64,000 bases of DNA from contig NZ_SKCJ01000002.1 of assembly GCF_005434975.1 (NCBI RefSeq), positions 62,001 to 126,000 of the forward strand, in the 5' to 3' direction. The position numbers and the translations under genes were made by a program. The notes under the pieces were generated by a model. That model did not search any database. It was not told the origin of the DNA and was given only the letters and a program-made list of their open reading frames with translations. Shown piece after piece: positions 8,393 to 17,217 of this stretch (positions are counted from its first letter, which is position 1; each line of letters opens with the position of its first letter). The DNA comes from Parerythrobacter lutipelagi (GTDB lineage: Bacteria; Pseudomonadota; Alphaproteobacteria; Sphingomonadales; Sphingomonadaceae).

Positions 8393-9496
8393 ATGGATTT
8401 TTCGATTGGTGAAGACCGGCAGATGCTGGTCGATACGCTGTCCCGCTATCTTGCGGACAAGGCTGACTGGAAAGCGCGCGAGGCCGCGCTGGAAAGCGAA
8501 GCCGGCTACGACAAGGACATGTGGCAAGGCATGGCCGAGCTTGGCATCCTGGGCGCGCTGTTTGGCGAAGAAGTGGGTGGCTTCGGCGGCTCGCCGTTCG
8601 ACATCGGCGTGGTGTTCGGCGAAGTCGGGCGCGGTCTGCCGACCGGCCCGTTTCTCGCGACCTTGCTGGCGGGCAAGCTGCTCGAGGCGGCTGGCGATGA
8701 GGAAACACTGGGCGATGTGATCGGCGGAGCGAGCATCGCCAGTTTCGCGCATGAAGCTGCGGTCGGGGCTGATGGCTCGGTCGCAGAGCAAACGACAGCG
8801 ACAAAATCCGGCGATAGCTGGACGCTGACTGGTGCCAAAGGCGTGGTCGATTATCTCGGCAGCGCTGATATCGTGGTTGTCACGGCTGAAACAGGGGGCG
8901 GCCTTGCGGCGTTTCTCGTCGAAACCGGCGCGTCCGGTGTCGAGGTGCGTGACTATCCGCTGGTCGATGGCGGCGCAGCGGGGGAACTGACGCTTTCCAG
9001 TGCACCTGCCAAGCTGTTGACCGAAGATGCGACCGCGATCGACGCCGCGCTGGCTGCCGGTGTCGTGGCCACTGCATGGGAAGCGGCGGCGGTGATGGAA
9101 GTCCTGCGTGACCAGACGCTGGAATATCTGCGCACCCGCAAGCAATTTGGCATCCCGATCGGCAAATTTCAGGCGCTGCAGCACCGGATGGCAACCGTTT
9201 CGCTCGAAATCGAGCAGGCGCGTTCGGCGGCGATCAACGCGGCGGCATTCTTTGATGGCAATGCGAAGGAGCGCGACCGGTTTGGCGCAGCGGCCAAATA
9301 CACCCTCGGCAAGGTCGGACGGCTGGTCGCCGAGGAAGCCATCCAGCTGCATGGCGGAATCGGCATGACATGGGAACTGCCGCTCTCGCACTATGCCAAA
9401 CGTCTCATCATGCTCGGTCATGTGCTGGGTGACGAGGACGAGCATCTGGCGCGTTTCATCGAACTCAGCGCCCAGCAGACGGGCCGGGCTGCCTGA
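8393..9496 (+). CDS. Acyl-CoA dehydrogenase partner subunit (367 aa)
   Basis: Second member of the pair. Residues ~1-110 give an acyl-CoA dehydrogenase N-domain, but the SEPGAGSD-type motif is missing: that position reads SFAHEAAVGADGS. The C-domain is well conserved: YLRTRKQFGIPIGKFQALQHRMA (220s-240s), then EEAIQLHGGIGMTWELPLSHYAKR. Together with the first subunit one complete set of flavin contacts is present, which is the pattern of heteromeric acyl-CoA dehydrogenases. It is followed after 12 bp by the 5-oxoprolinase gene on the same strand, so it is probably co-transcribed with it. Confidence 0.85.
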   Translation: MDFSIGEDRQMLVDTLSRYLADKADWKAREAALESEAGYDKDMWQGMAELGILGALFGEEVGGFGGSPFDIGVVFGEVGRGLPTGPFLATLLAGKLLEAAGDEETLGDVIGGASIASFAHEAAVGADGSVAEQTTATKSGDSWTLTGAKGVVDYLGSADIVVVTAETGGGLAAFLVETGASGVEVRDYPLVDGGAAGELTLSSAPAKLLTEDATAIDAALAAGVVATAWEAAAVMEVLRDQTLEYLRTRKQFGIPIGKFQALQHRMATVSLEIEQARSAAINAAAFFDGNAKERDRFGAAAKYTLGKVGRLVAEEAIQLHGGIGMTWELPLSHYAKRLIMLGHVLGDEDEHLARFIELSAQQTGRAA

Positions 9497-9508
9497 TCGA
9501 CGTCAGGC

Positions 9509-12500
9509 ATGGCGGATAGCCCTTCCTGGCGGATCGCAATCGATCGCGGCGGCACCTTCACCGATGTCGTCGCGAGCACGCCGGATGGGCGGCTGGTGAC
9601 GGAAAAGCTCCTGTCGGAAAATCCGGAGCACTATCCCGATGCCGCCAGCGAGGCGGTGCGCCGTCTCATGGCACGTCACGGAAAGGCGCCGATTGCGGAA
9701 GTCCGCATCGGCACCACTGTGGCGACAAATGCGCTGCTCGAACACAAAGGCGCGCCGCTCGCCCTCGCGATCACTGCCGGGTTTGGCGACGCGTTGCGCA
9801 TCGGCACGCAGGCACGGCCCGAGATCTTCGCCCGGAACATCGTGCTGCCCGAGCAATTGCCGCAAACTGTGGTCGAAATTGCCGAGCGGGTCGATGTGAA
9901 TGGCAGTGTCCAGGTCGCGCTTGACGAGGGCAAGGCGCGCGCCGACCTGCAGGCAGTGCATGAGCGAGGGATCGACGCGCTCGCCATCGTACTGATGCAC
10001 GGATGGAAGCACACAGCACACGAAGCCCGGCTGGCGCAAATTGCGCGCGAAATCGGTTTTACGCAAGTCAGTGTCAGCCACGAGGTTTCGCCGCTGATCA
10101 AGCTGGTGCCGCGCGGCGATACGACAGTGGTGGATGCGTACCTGTCACCTGTAATCCGCCGATATGTCGAGCAGGTAGCGGGGCAGATGCCGCAAACCGG
10201 GCGGATGCGTTTCATGCAGTCGAACGGAGGACTGGCGGAAGCGAGCGCCTTTCGCGGCAAGGATGCGATTCTTTCCGGCCCGGCGGGCGGCGTGGTCGGG
10301 ATGGTCGCTGCCAGCAAACCCATCGGTTTCCGCAAGTTGATCGGTTTCGATATGGGCGGGACCAGCACCGACGTGTGCCATTACGCTGGCGAGTACGAGC
10401 TGACCGGAGACAGCGTGATCGCGGGCGTCCGGATCGCCGCGCCGATGATGCAGATCCACACTGTGGCGGCCGGCGGCGGCTCGATCTGCCGCTTCGACGG
10501 CGCGCGCTTCCGCGTGGGGCCTGAAAGCGCCGGGGCCAATCCCGGCCCGGCGTGCTATCGCAAGGGCGGCCCGCTGACGGTAACCGACTGCAACCTGTTC
10601 CTCGGGCGCATCGATCCCGCATTCTTCCCTGCCAGTTTCGGGCCGGGCGGCGACGAGCCGCTCGACCCGGCAGCGAGCGAAGAGCGATTGCGCGAAGTTG
10701 CTGCGGCCTTGCCCGAGCCGATGCCGCTGGAGGGAATCGCTGAAGGATTCCTCGCCATCGCGGTCGACAATATGGCCGGCGCCATCCGCAAGATCAGCGT
10801 CGCACGCGGGCACGACGTCGCCGAATACGCGCTCGCCTGTTTCGGCGGCGCGGGCGGGCAGCATGCGTGCAAGGTGGCTGACATGCTCGGCATCGAGACC
10901 GTGCTGGTGCACCCGCTGGCGGGAATCCTGTCGGCCTTCGGTATCGGGCTTGCCCCGGTGAAAGCGATTCGCGAGGCGAGCGTGGTGCGCGCGCTGGCGG
11001 ACGGGTTCGAAGCGGAGCTGGCGGAGCTGGTAGATGCGGCGCGCGGCGATTTGCGCGATCAGGGCATTGCCGAGGAAGCGATCAGCGTGGTCCCCCGCGC
11101 GCGGCTGCGCTTCGAGGGGAGCGACAGCACGCTCACGCTCGATATTGCCGATGCAGCGTCGATGGATGCGGATTTTCGCAAACTCCACCGCCAGCGTTTC
11201 GGCTATTCGGACGATACGGCGTTGATTATCCTTGAGGCCCTGAGCGTCGAGGCCAGTGGCGATTCGGGCGGCCTCGACCGGGCGCAGCCGCTGGTCGGGG
11301 ACAGCGCAGGCGCGCAGCCAAGCGGCCATTGGCGCACGATCGAGCGCGGCGGGATGAGCGCGGGCGAGACGACCCATGGCCCGGCGCTGGTCATCGACCC
11401 AGGCTCCACCACCGTGGTCGAAGAGGGCTGGCAGGCGAGGCTCGGCGAGGACACCAGCCTTGTCCTGACCCGTCACACCGCGCTCTACCGAAGCCGCGCG
11501 GCGGGGACCGAAGCCGATCCGGTCCGGCTGGAGATATTCCACAACCTGTTCATGGCGATTGCCGAGGAAATGGGGATGGTCCTCCAGTCGACCGCCTCCT
11601 CGGTCAATATCAAGGAGCGGCTCGATTTCTCCTGCGCGCTGTTCGCCGCAGACGGTTCGCTGATTGCCAATGCGCCGCATATCCCGGTCCACCTCGGCAG
11701 CATGGCGGATTCGATCCGCCGCGTGGTCGAAGTGCGCGGAGACAATCGCGACGATCGCGGCATAAGGCGCGGCGACGCCTATGTGCTCAACGATCCCTAT
11801 CGCGGCGGGACGCATTTGCCCGACATCACGTTGATCGTCCCGGTGTTCTACGACGACACCTCCGATACGCCCGACGCTTTCGTCGCTGCGAGGGGCCACC
11901 ATGCCGATATCGGCGGGATCGCCCCCGGCTCCATGCCTCCCGAAAGTTCGACTATCGATGAGGAAGGCGTACTGCTCGACGACGTCCTGCTGGTCGACGA
12001 AGGGCGTTTCCGCGAGAGCGCGATCCGCGAAGAGCTCAGATGGGGCGAATGGCCCGCGCGCAATCCCGATCGCAATATCTCAGACCTGCGCGCTCAGCTT
12101 GCCGCCTGCACGCGCGGCTCGGAATTGCTCCAGCAGGCCGCACGCGACCAGACCCGCGAAGTCATCGCCGCCTACATGGACCACGTGCTCGCCAATGCGG
12201 AGGAAAGCGTGCGCCGCCTGCTCGGCACGCTGGAGGACGGCAGTTTTACCTACGCAATGGACAATGGCGCGCAGGTCTCGGTCGCGATCCGTATCGACCG
12301 CGAGCGCCGCTCCGCCGTGTTCGATTTTACCGGCACCAGCGCGCAACTGCCGAACAATTTCAACGCCCCGCGATCGATCACCCGCGCCGCTGCGCTCTAT
12401 GTGCTGCGCACGCTGATCGACGATCCGATCCCGATGAACGATGGTTGCCTGCGGCCGGTCGAGCTCATCGTGCCCGAAGGCTCGATGCTGAGTCCCGCGC

Positions 12501-13066
12501 CGCCCGCTGCGGTGGTCGCGGGCAATGTCGAGACGAGCCAGGTCGTCACCGACGCGCTGTTCGCCGCCACCGGCCGCCTGGCACCGAGCCAAGGGACGAT
12601 GAACAATTTCACCTTCGGCAACGAGACGCACCAGTATTACGAGACCATCGCGGGCGGATCGGGCGCGGGGCCGGACCATGACGGGACCAGCGCAGTGCAA
12701 ACGCATATGACCAACAGCCGCCTGACCGATCCCGAAATCCTCGAAACGCGCCTGCCGGTGCGGCTTGACCGGTTCGCAATCCGGCGGGGCTCTGGCGGCT
12801 CAGGCGCGCATCGCGGCGGCGACGGGGTTGAGCGCAAAATGACTTTCCTTGAACCGGTGCGTGCGAACATGCTGGCCAATCGCCGCAAGATTGCACCTCG
12901 CGGGCTGGCTGGAGGGGGGGATGCTTTACCGGGGCGCAATTGGGTCGAGCGCAGGGATGGCACAGTGGAAGAGCTCAGCGCCACCGCATCGGCAGAAATG
13001 GAAGCGGGTGACGCCTTTGTTATACTTACGCCTGGCGGGGGCGGCTTCGGGGAGGCATCGGAATGA
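9509..13066 (+). CDS. 5-oxoprolinase (ATP-hydrolysing), fused HyuA-HyuB type (1185 aa)
   Basis: Hydrolyses 5-oxo-L-proline (pyroglutamate) to glutamate with ATP. Residues ~1-670 are the hydantoinase A/oxoprolinase half, with phosphate-binding signatures IAIDRGGTFTDVVA at 7-20 and IGFDMGGTSTDVCHYAG near 285. Residues ~675-1180 are the hydantoinase B half, including NDPYRGGTHLPDITL and a C-terminal GGGGFG. About 1200 residues with both halves in one chain is normal for the fused enzyme. The last codons overlap the DUF969 gene by 4 bases. Because the next two genes are the 5-oxoproline transporter pair, pyroglutamate is a much better substrate guess than hydantoins. Confidence 0.9.
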   Translation: MADSPSWRIAIDRGGTFTDVVASTPDGRLVTEKLLSENPEHYPDAASEAVRRLMARHGKAPIAEVRIGTTVATNALLEHKGAPLALAITAGFGDALRIGTQARPEIFARNIVLPEQLPQTVVEIAERVDVNGSVQVALDEGKARADLQAVHERGIDALAIVLMHGWKHTAHEARLAQIAREIGFTQVSVSHEVSPLIKLVPRGDTTVVDAYLSPVIRRYVEQVAGQMPQTGRMRFMQSNGGLAEASAFRGKDAILSGPAGGVVGMVAASKPIGFRKLIGFDMGGTSTDVCHYAGEYELTGDSVIAGVRIAAPMMQIHTVAAGGGSICRFDGARFRVGPESAGANPGPACYRKGGPLTVTDCNLFLGRIDPAFFPASFGPGGDEPLDPAASEERLREVAAALPEPMPLEGIAEGFLAIAVDNMAGAIRKISVARGHDVAEYALACFGGAGGQHACKVADMLGIETVLVHPLAGILSAFGIGLAPVKAIREASVVRALADGFEAELAELVDAARGDLRDQGIAEEAISVVPRARLRFEGSDSTLTLDIADAASMDADFRKLHRQRFGYSDDTALIILEALSVEASGDSGGLDRAQPLVGDSAGAQPSGHWRTIERGGMSAGETTHGPALVIDPGSTTVVEEGWQARLGEDTSLVLTRHTALYRSRAAGTEADPVRLEIFHNLFMAIAEEMGMVLQSTASSVNIKERLDFSCALFAADGSLIANAPHIPVHLGSMADSIRRVVEVRGDNRDDRGIRRGDAYVLNDPYRGGTHLPDITLIVPVFYDDTSDTPDAFVAARGHHADIGGIAPGSMPPESSTIDEEGVLLDDVLLVDEGRFRESAIREELRWGEWPARNPDRNISDLRAQLAACTRGSELLQQAARDQTREVIAAYMDHVLANAEESVRRLLGTLEDGSFTYAMDNGAQVSVAIRIDRERRSAVFDFTGTSAQLPNNFNAPRSITRAAALYVLRTLIDDPIPMNDGCLRPVELIVPEGSMLSPAPPAAVVAGNVETSQVVTDALFAATGRLAPSQGTMNNFTFGNETHQYYETIAGGSGAGPDHDGTSAVQTHMTNSRLTDPEILETRLPVRLDRFAIRRGSGGSGAHRGGDGVERKMTFLEPVRANMLANRRKIAPRGLAGGGDALPGRNWVERRDGTVEELSATASAEMEAGDAFVILTPGGGGFGEASE

Positions 13067-13755
13067 ACTACTGGCCATTGGCGGGCATCGCCATTGTCGT
13101 CGCCGGATTTGCCCTGCGGTTCAATCCGCTGCTGGTGGTGGTCGTCTCCGCGCTCGCGACAGGCTTGCTGGCAGGCCTCGATTTCGTCGCCGTGGTGGAG
13201 GCGCTGGGCAAGGCTTTCAACGACAACCGATATATCTCGGTCACATGGATCATCCTGCCGGTCATCGGCCTGCTCGAACGATACGGTTTGCAGCAGCGCG
13301 CGCGCGGGCTGATCGAGAATATGCGCGGTGCAACCATGGGCAAGCTGCTGGTCGTCTATCTCGGCTTCCGCCAGATCACCGCCGCAATCGGAATGAAGGA
13401 TATCGGTGGTCACCCGCAGGCGGTTCGCCCGCTGGTCGCGCCGATGGCCGAAGCGGCGGCGGAGAAATCACACGGCGACTTGCCTGACGAAGAGCGTGAG
13501 AAGGTCAAGGCGATGTCGGCGGCGACCGACAACGTCGGGCTGTTTTTCGGCGAGGACATCTTCTTCGCCATCGCTTCGATCCTGCTGATTCAGGGCGTGT
13601 TCGAAAGCGCGGGCTACCCGCTCACCCCGCTGCAACTCTCGGTGTGGGCGATCCCGACCGCGATCTGCGCCTTCCTGATCCACGGCGGGCGGCTGCTCGC
13701 GATGGACCGGAGGCTCGGCAAGCTGCCCGCGGTTGAAACGGAGGCGGGCCGATGA
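13063..13755 (+). CDS. 5-oxoproline transporter, DUF969 family subunit (230 aa)
   Basis: Integral membrane protein with hydrophobic segments at ~3-45, ~68-85, ~160-180 and ~185-205 and the DUF969 stretch GLLERYGLQQRARGLIENM followed by RQITAAIG. DUF969 and DUF979 proteins are encoded together and have been named as the two subunits of a 5-oxoproline permease. The gene overlaps its neighbours on both sides by 4 bases (ATGA type), so production with oxoprolinase and DUF979 is translationally linked. Confidence 0.85.
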   Translation: MNYWPLAGIAIVVAGFALRFNPLLVVVVSALATGLLAGLDFVAVVEALGKAFNDNRYISVTWIILPVIGLLERYGLQQRARGLIENMRGATMGKLLVVYLGFRQITAAIGMKDIGGHPQAVRPLVAPMAEAAAEKSHGDLPDEEREKVKAMSAATDNVGLFFGEDIFFAIASILLIQGVFESAGYPLTPLQLSVWAIPTAICAFLIHGGRLLAMDRRLGKLPAVETEAGR

Positions 13756-14702
13756 TCACCTACGAATGGCTCTTCATCCTCGCCGGTGCCTTCTTCGCGA
13801 TCTGGGCGCTGTTGTCGCTGCGCGATCGGAAATGGGGCAATGCTGCCTTCTGGGGCCTGCTTGCGGCCAGCTTCTTCTTCGGCAGCCATCTCAGTGACTT
13901 TGCCAATGGCGTCCTCGTGCTCGCCATGGTCGGCATCGCGGGCGTGGGCGGTCTGAAACGCAGCGATCCGCCGACCACCACGCTCGAGGAGCGGCTGAAC
14001 TTCTCCGCGCTGCTCGGCAACAAGCTGTTCGTCCCGGCGCTAATCGTGCCGATCACCGCCGTCGCGGGCACGCTGCTCTACAATTACACCCCGTTCGGCG
14101 AGACCGGCCTGTTCGAGGAACGGCGCGAGACGCTGATCCTGTTCGGCATCGGCGTGCTGTTCGCGCTGGCCGCGGCGATGGTGTGGCTTCGGCCGCCGGT
14201 GCTCGCCCCGGCAGAGGAAGGCCGCCGCCTGCTCGACTCGATCGGTTGGGCGGCGATCTTGCCCCAGATGCTCGCGGCGCTGGGCGCGGTCTTCGCGCTT
14301 GCCGGGGTGGGGGACATAATCGGCGCCATGGCGGGCGCGGTGATCCCCGAAGGCAGTATCCTGCTCACCGTGATCGTTTTCGCACTCGGAATGGCGCTGT
14401 TCACCATGATCATGGGCAACGCCTTTGCCGCCTTCCCGGTGATGGCGGCTGCGATCGGCATACCGCTGCTGGTGGAGGATTATGGCGGCAACCCTGCGGT
14501 GATCGGCGCGGTGGGCATGCTCGCAGGCTTCTGCGGCACGCTGATGACGCCGATGGCGGCCAACTTCAACATCGTGCCCGCCGCGCTGCTCGAACTGAAA
14601 GACCAGAACGGGGTGATCAAGCAGCAGATCGGCACCGCAATCCCGCTGTGGGTGTGCAATGTCGTGATCATCTATGTCGGGGCGTTCCTCCTGTGGACCT
14701 GA
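13752..14702 (+). CDS. 5-oxoproline transporter, DUF979 family subunit (316 aa)
   Basis: Polytopic membrane protein with around nine or ten hydrophobic segments, starting WLFILAGAFFAIWALLSL. Family-typical segments include LGNKLFVPALIVPITA, MGNAFAAFPVMAAAIGIPLL and GFCGTLMTPMAANFNIVPAALLEL. It pairs with the DUF969 subunit just upstream. The end overlaps the GTG start of the DUF2891 gene by 10 bases. Substrate assignment is from family naming plus the adjacent oxoprolinase. Confidence 0.85.
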   Translation: MITYEWLFILAGAFFAIWALLSLRDRKWGNAAFWGLLAASFFFGSHLSDFANGVLVLAMVGIAGVGGLKRSDPPTTTLEERLNFSALLGNKLFVPALIVPITAVAGTLLYNYTPFGETGLFEERRETLILFGIGVLFALAAAMVWLRPPVLAPAEEGRRLLDSIGWAAILPQMLAALGAVFALAGVGDIIGAMAGAVIPEGSILLTVIVFALGMALFTMIMGNAFAAFPVMAAAIGIPLLVEDYGGNPAVIGAVGMLAGFCGTLMTPMAANFNIVPAALLELKDQNGVIKQQIGTAIPLWVCNVVIIYVGAFLLWT

Positions 14703-15700
14703 GCGGCGAACTGACGGAGGACATCGCCCGCCATTTCGCGCGCACCGCGTTGGGCCATGTTGCGCGCGAGTACCCGCACAAGCTCGACCATGTGCTGGCG
14801 GCGGACGCAGATGCGCAGCCGCCGCGCGTGCTGCATCCGTGCTTCTTCGGCAGTTTCGACTGGCACAGCTGCGTCCACGGCTGGTGGACCCTGCTGACGC
14901 TGCGACGGCTCTATCCCGATATGCCCGAGGCGAGCGAGATTACCGCGCTGGCGGAGAACACCTTCACGCCGGACAAGCTGGCGGTGGAACTGGCCTATCT
15001 CGACCGGCCCGGCTCGGCGGGGTTCGAGCGACCCTATGGCTGGGCGTGGCTGCTCTATCTGCACCTCGAAGCGACCCGGCATGGCGATGCGGAGTGGGGC
15101 GCGAGGCTCGAACCGCTCGCCCGCGCCTTCGCCGCGCGGCTGCGGCATTATCTCGGTATCCTGACCTATCCGATCCGCACCGGCACGCATTTCAACAGCG
15201 CCTTCGCGTTGGTGCTGTCACGCGAATGGGCGGAAGCACATGATCTCGCTCTTGTCCCGATGATCGACGACAAGGCATGCCGCTGGTTCGATGCAGACCG
15301 CGCCTGCCAGGCATGGGAACCGGGCGGCGACGAGTTTCTCTCTTCCGCACTGACTGAAGCAATGTTGATGCAGCGTGCGCTCAACGCGGGGGACTTCGCC
15401 GCGTGGTTCAGAGCTTTTCTGCCCGATCTAGCCCGCCGCCAGCCCGCAAGTCTGTTCACTCCCGCGACCGTGAGTGACCGCACCGATGGTAAGATAGCCC
15501 ACTTGGACGGCCTCAACCTCAGCCGCGCCTGGGCATGGCGATCCTTGTCGAGGGATATGGGCAAACAAGCCGCGATCGCCCGCGAGACCGCCAATACGCA
15601 CATGGCAAGCGCTCTGCCGCACGTGACCGGTGACTATATGGGCGAACATTGGCTGGCGAGTTTCGCACTGTTGGGGATGCTGGAGAACGATCAGCAATAG
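14693..15700 (+). CDS. DUF2891 family protein (335 aa), function unknown
   Basis: The start is taken as GTG 14693, where the family begins (DLSGELTEDIARHFARTALGH); the frame is open further upstream but only as a shadow of the DUF979 gene. The protein is soluble, with no signal peptide. Conserved-looking features are HPCFFGSFDWHSCVHGWWTL, RPYGWAWLLYLH, GTHFNSAFAL and GGDEFLSSALTEA, with several His/Asp/Trp residues suggestive of an alpha/alpha-toroid or hydrolase-like pocket. DUF2891 genes recur beside DUF969/DUF979 genes and pyroglutamyl peptidase. Here the partner is 5-oxoprolinase, so a role in pyroglutamate or pyroglutamyl-peptide use is likely but unproven. The 177 bp after it contain nothing I recognise. 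Confidence 0.75.
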   Translation: MDLSGELTEDIARHFARTALGHVAREYPHKLDHVLAADADAQPPRVLHPCFFGSFDWHSCVHGWWTLLTLRRLYPDMPEASEITALAENTFTPDKLAVELAYLDRPGSAGFERPYGWAWLLYLHLEATRHGDAEWGARLEPLARAFAARLRHYLGILTYPIRTGTHFNSAFALVLSREWAEAHDLALVPMIDDKACRWFDADRACQAWEPGGDEFLSSALTEAMLMQRALNAGDFAAWFRAFLPDLARRQPASLFTPATVSDRTDGKIAHLDGLNLSRAWAWRSLSRDMGKQAAIARETANTHMASALPHVTGDYMGEHWLASFALLGMLENDQQ

Positions 15701-15877
15701 TCATCGCGCACCAAAAATTTGCGTTGCGACAAATCGATACCTCTGGCGATCACCAGCATACGCATCAAAGTGTTCGCTTGTAAGAACTTGTCACAACCAG
15801 CAGCTTCAGCATGCTTTGTTGGCAATCCGGCGGTAATGCGCCAAGCTGAGAAAAAGCATAGCGGGAGACAAGGGCGG

Positions 15878-17185
15878 ATGATGGCGAGATGGGAACGGAT
15901 ACTGCGCTTTGTCTTGGCCGCAGTCCTGGCATTTGCGCTGGCACCCGCACTTCATGCGCAGGATGACCCTCCGCTGGTCTATCGCGTCCAGACGGGCGAC
16001 ACGCTCTATGCTTTGGCCGACCGGTATCTGGATGGCCGAAATGTGGTGGCGCGCGTGCAAAGCCTCAACCGCGTAGCAAATCCGCGCCGGTTGAAAATCG
16101 GTTCCACGCTGCGCATTCCGCGCGAACTTGCACGCTACGAAGATATTTCGCTGCGTGTTCGGAAATTCAGCGGGCCGGTGCGAATTGCCGGGCGCGCGGC
16201 CTCTGTCGGAAGCCTGCTGGCCGAAGGCACGGAAGTGCAAACCGGTGCCAACGGTTTCGTTTCATTCGGCGGTGCAGACGGATCGCTGATCACCATACCG
16301 TCCAGTTCGCGAGCCCGCTTGGTGCGTGCGCGGCGCTATTTTCTGGGGCAGACGCTGGATGTCGATTTTGCAGTGCTGGGCGGCCGTGGAGCGATTCAAG
16401 CGCCGAAATTGCGCGATCAGGAACGCTTCCGCGTCCGCACTCCGCTCGCCGTGACTGCAGTGCGCGGAACGGAGTTTCGCGTTGCCCATGATGCTGACGC
16501 AAGCGTCAGCATTACCGAAGTTGTCGAGGGTACTGTGACGGTTGCAAGCGGCGACGGTTCAGACCTGACCGATGCCGGATTTGGCATCGCCAGCTCTCCC
16601 ACTGGCTTGGGCGCAAAAGAGGCGCTTTTGCCGCCCCCGACGCTGGACAAACCTGGTGCAATCCAGACGGATCCTCAAGTCAGTTTCGTGGCTGATCTTC
16701 CGGTCGGCAGCACCGCCTACCGTACGCAGATCGCCCGCGATGCCGGCTTTGTCGATATCATAGCGGAGAGCATCGATAACGCCGCGGCCGCAACTTTCGC
16801 GAACATCGAGAATGGGCGCTACTTCGTCCGTGCGAGGGCAATTTCGGCTCAGGGCATCGAAGGAAAGTCTACAGAGGCCAACACCTTCCGCAGGAAACGA
16901 CTTGGTGTTGCACCGTCTGTCGCGCCATCTCCGCTCGCTGACGGTTTTCTGTTTGCGTGGCTCCAGGAAGGTGAAGGCAAAAGCTATTACGCTTTCCAGT
17001 TGTGGCCAGCGGGCAGTAACGAGTCCTTGCTGGTTGACGAAGTCGGGCTGGACGGATCGGGCATGGTCCTTTCCGGGTTGGACCAAGGAGCCTACGAGTG
17101 GCGCGTCGCGGTGATGCAGGCCGATCCAGAGGATGGGTTGATCAAGGTCTGGGCGCCGGTGCAGAAGCTGACCGTGTCGGATTGA
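15878..17185 (+). CDS. Secreted LysM-FecR protein, partner of CHASE2 kinase (435 aa)
   Basis: The start is at one of two adjacent ATGs (15878/15881), with AGGGCGG just before. Residues 1-28 are a signal peptide ending ALHAQDD. A LysM domain follows at ~34-82 (VYRVQTGDTLYALADRYL ... IGSTLRIP), expected to bind peptidoglycan. Next comes a FecR domain at ~95-230 with the typical GAIQAPKLRDQERFRVRTP and TAVRGTEFRVAHD. The C-terminal ~200 residues look like two beta-sandwich repeats. It lies 32 bp before a CHASE2 histidine kinase, and FecR plus CHASE2 pairing recurs at 47-50 kb. I infer a periplasmic, wall-bound ligand for the kinase sensor. Confidence 0.8.
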   Translation: MMARWERILRFVLAAVLAFALAPALHAQDDPPLVYRVQTGDTLYALADRYLDGRNVVARVQSLNRVANPRRLKIGSTLRIPRELARYEDISLRVRKFSGPVRIAGRAASVGSLLAEGTEVQTGANGFVSFGGADGSLITIPSSSRARLVRARRYFLGQTLDVDFAVLGGRGAIQAPKLRDQERFRVRTPLAVTAVRGTEFRVAHDADASVSITEVVEGTVTVASGDGSDLTDAGFGIASSPTGLGAKEALLPPPTLDKPGAIQTDPQVSFVADLPVGSTAYRTQIARDAGFVDIIAESIDNAAAATFANIENGRYFVRARAISAQGIEGKSTEANTFRRKRLGVAPSVAPSPLADGFLFAWLQEGEGKSYYAFQLWPAGSNESLLVDEVGLDGSGMVLSGLDQGAYEWRVAVMQADPEDGLIKVWAPVQKLTVSD

Positions 17186-17217
17186 CCTGCGGCTGACGAT
17201 TGGCCAGCGCGCAACAC

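Noticed and set aside
7235-9445. A 736-codon minus-strand frame opposite both acyl-CoA dehydrogenases
   Set aside because: It spans two real genes and their junction, with no domain signatures; a codon-bias shadow.
10145-11902. A 585-codon minus-strand frame inside the oxoprolinase gene
   Set aside because: Entirely antisense to conserved HyuA/HyuB coding sequence.
14183-14692. N-terminal extension of the DUF2891 protein in the same frame
   Set aside because: The extended part is Arg-rich shadow sequence of the DUF979 gene; family similarity starts at the GTG at 14693.
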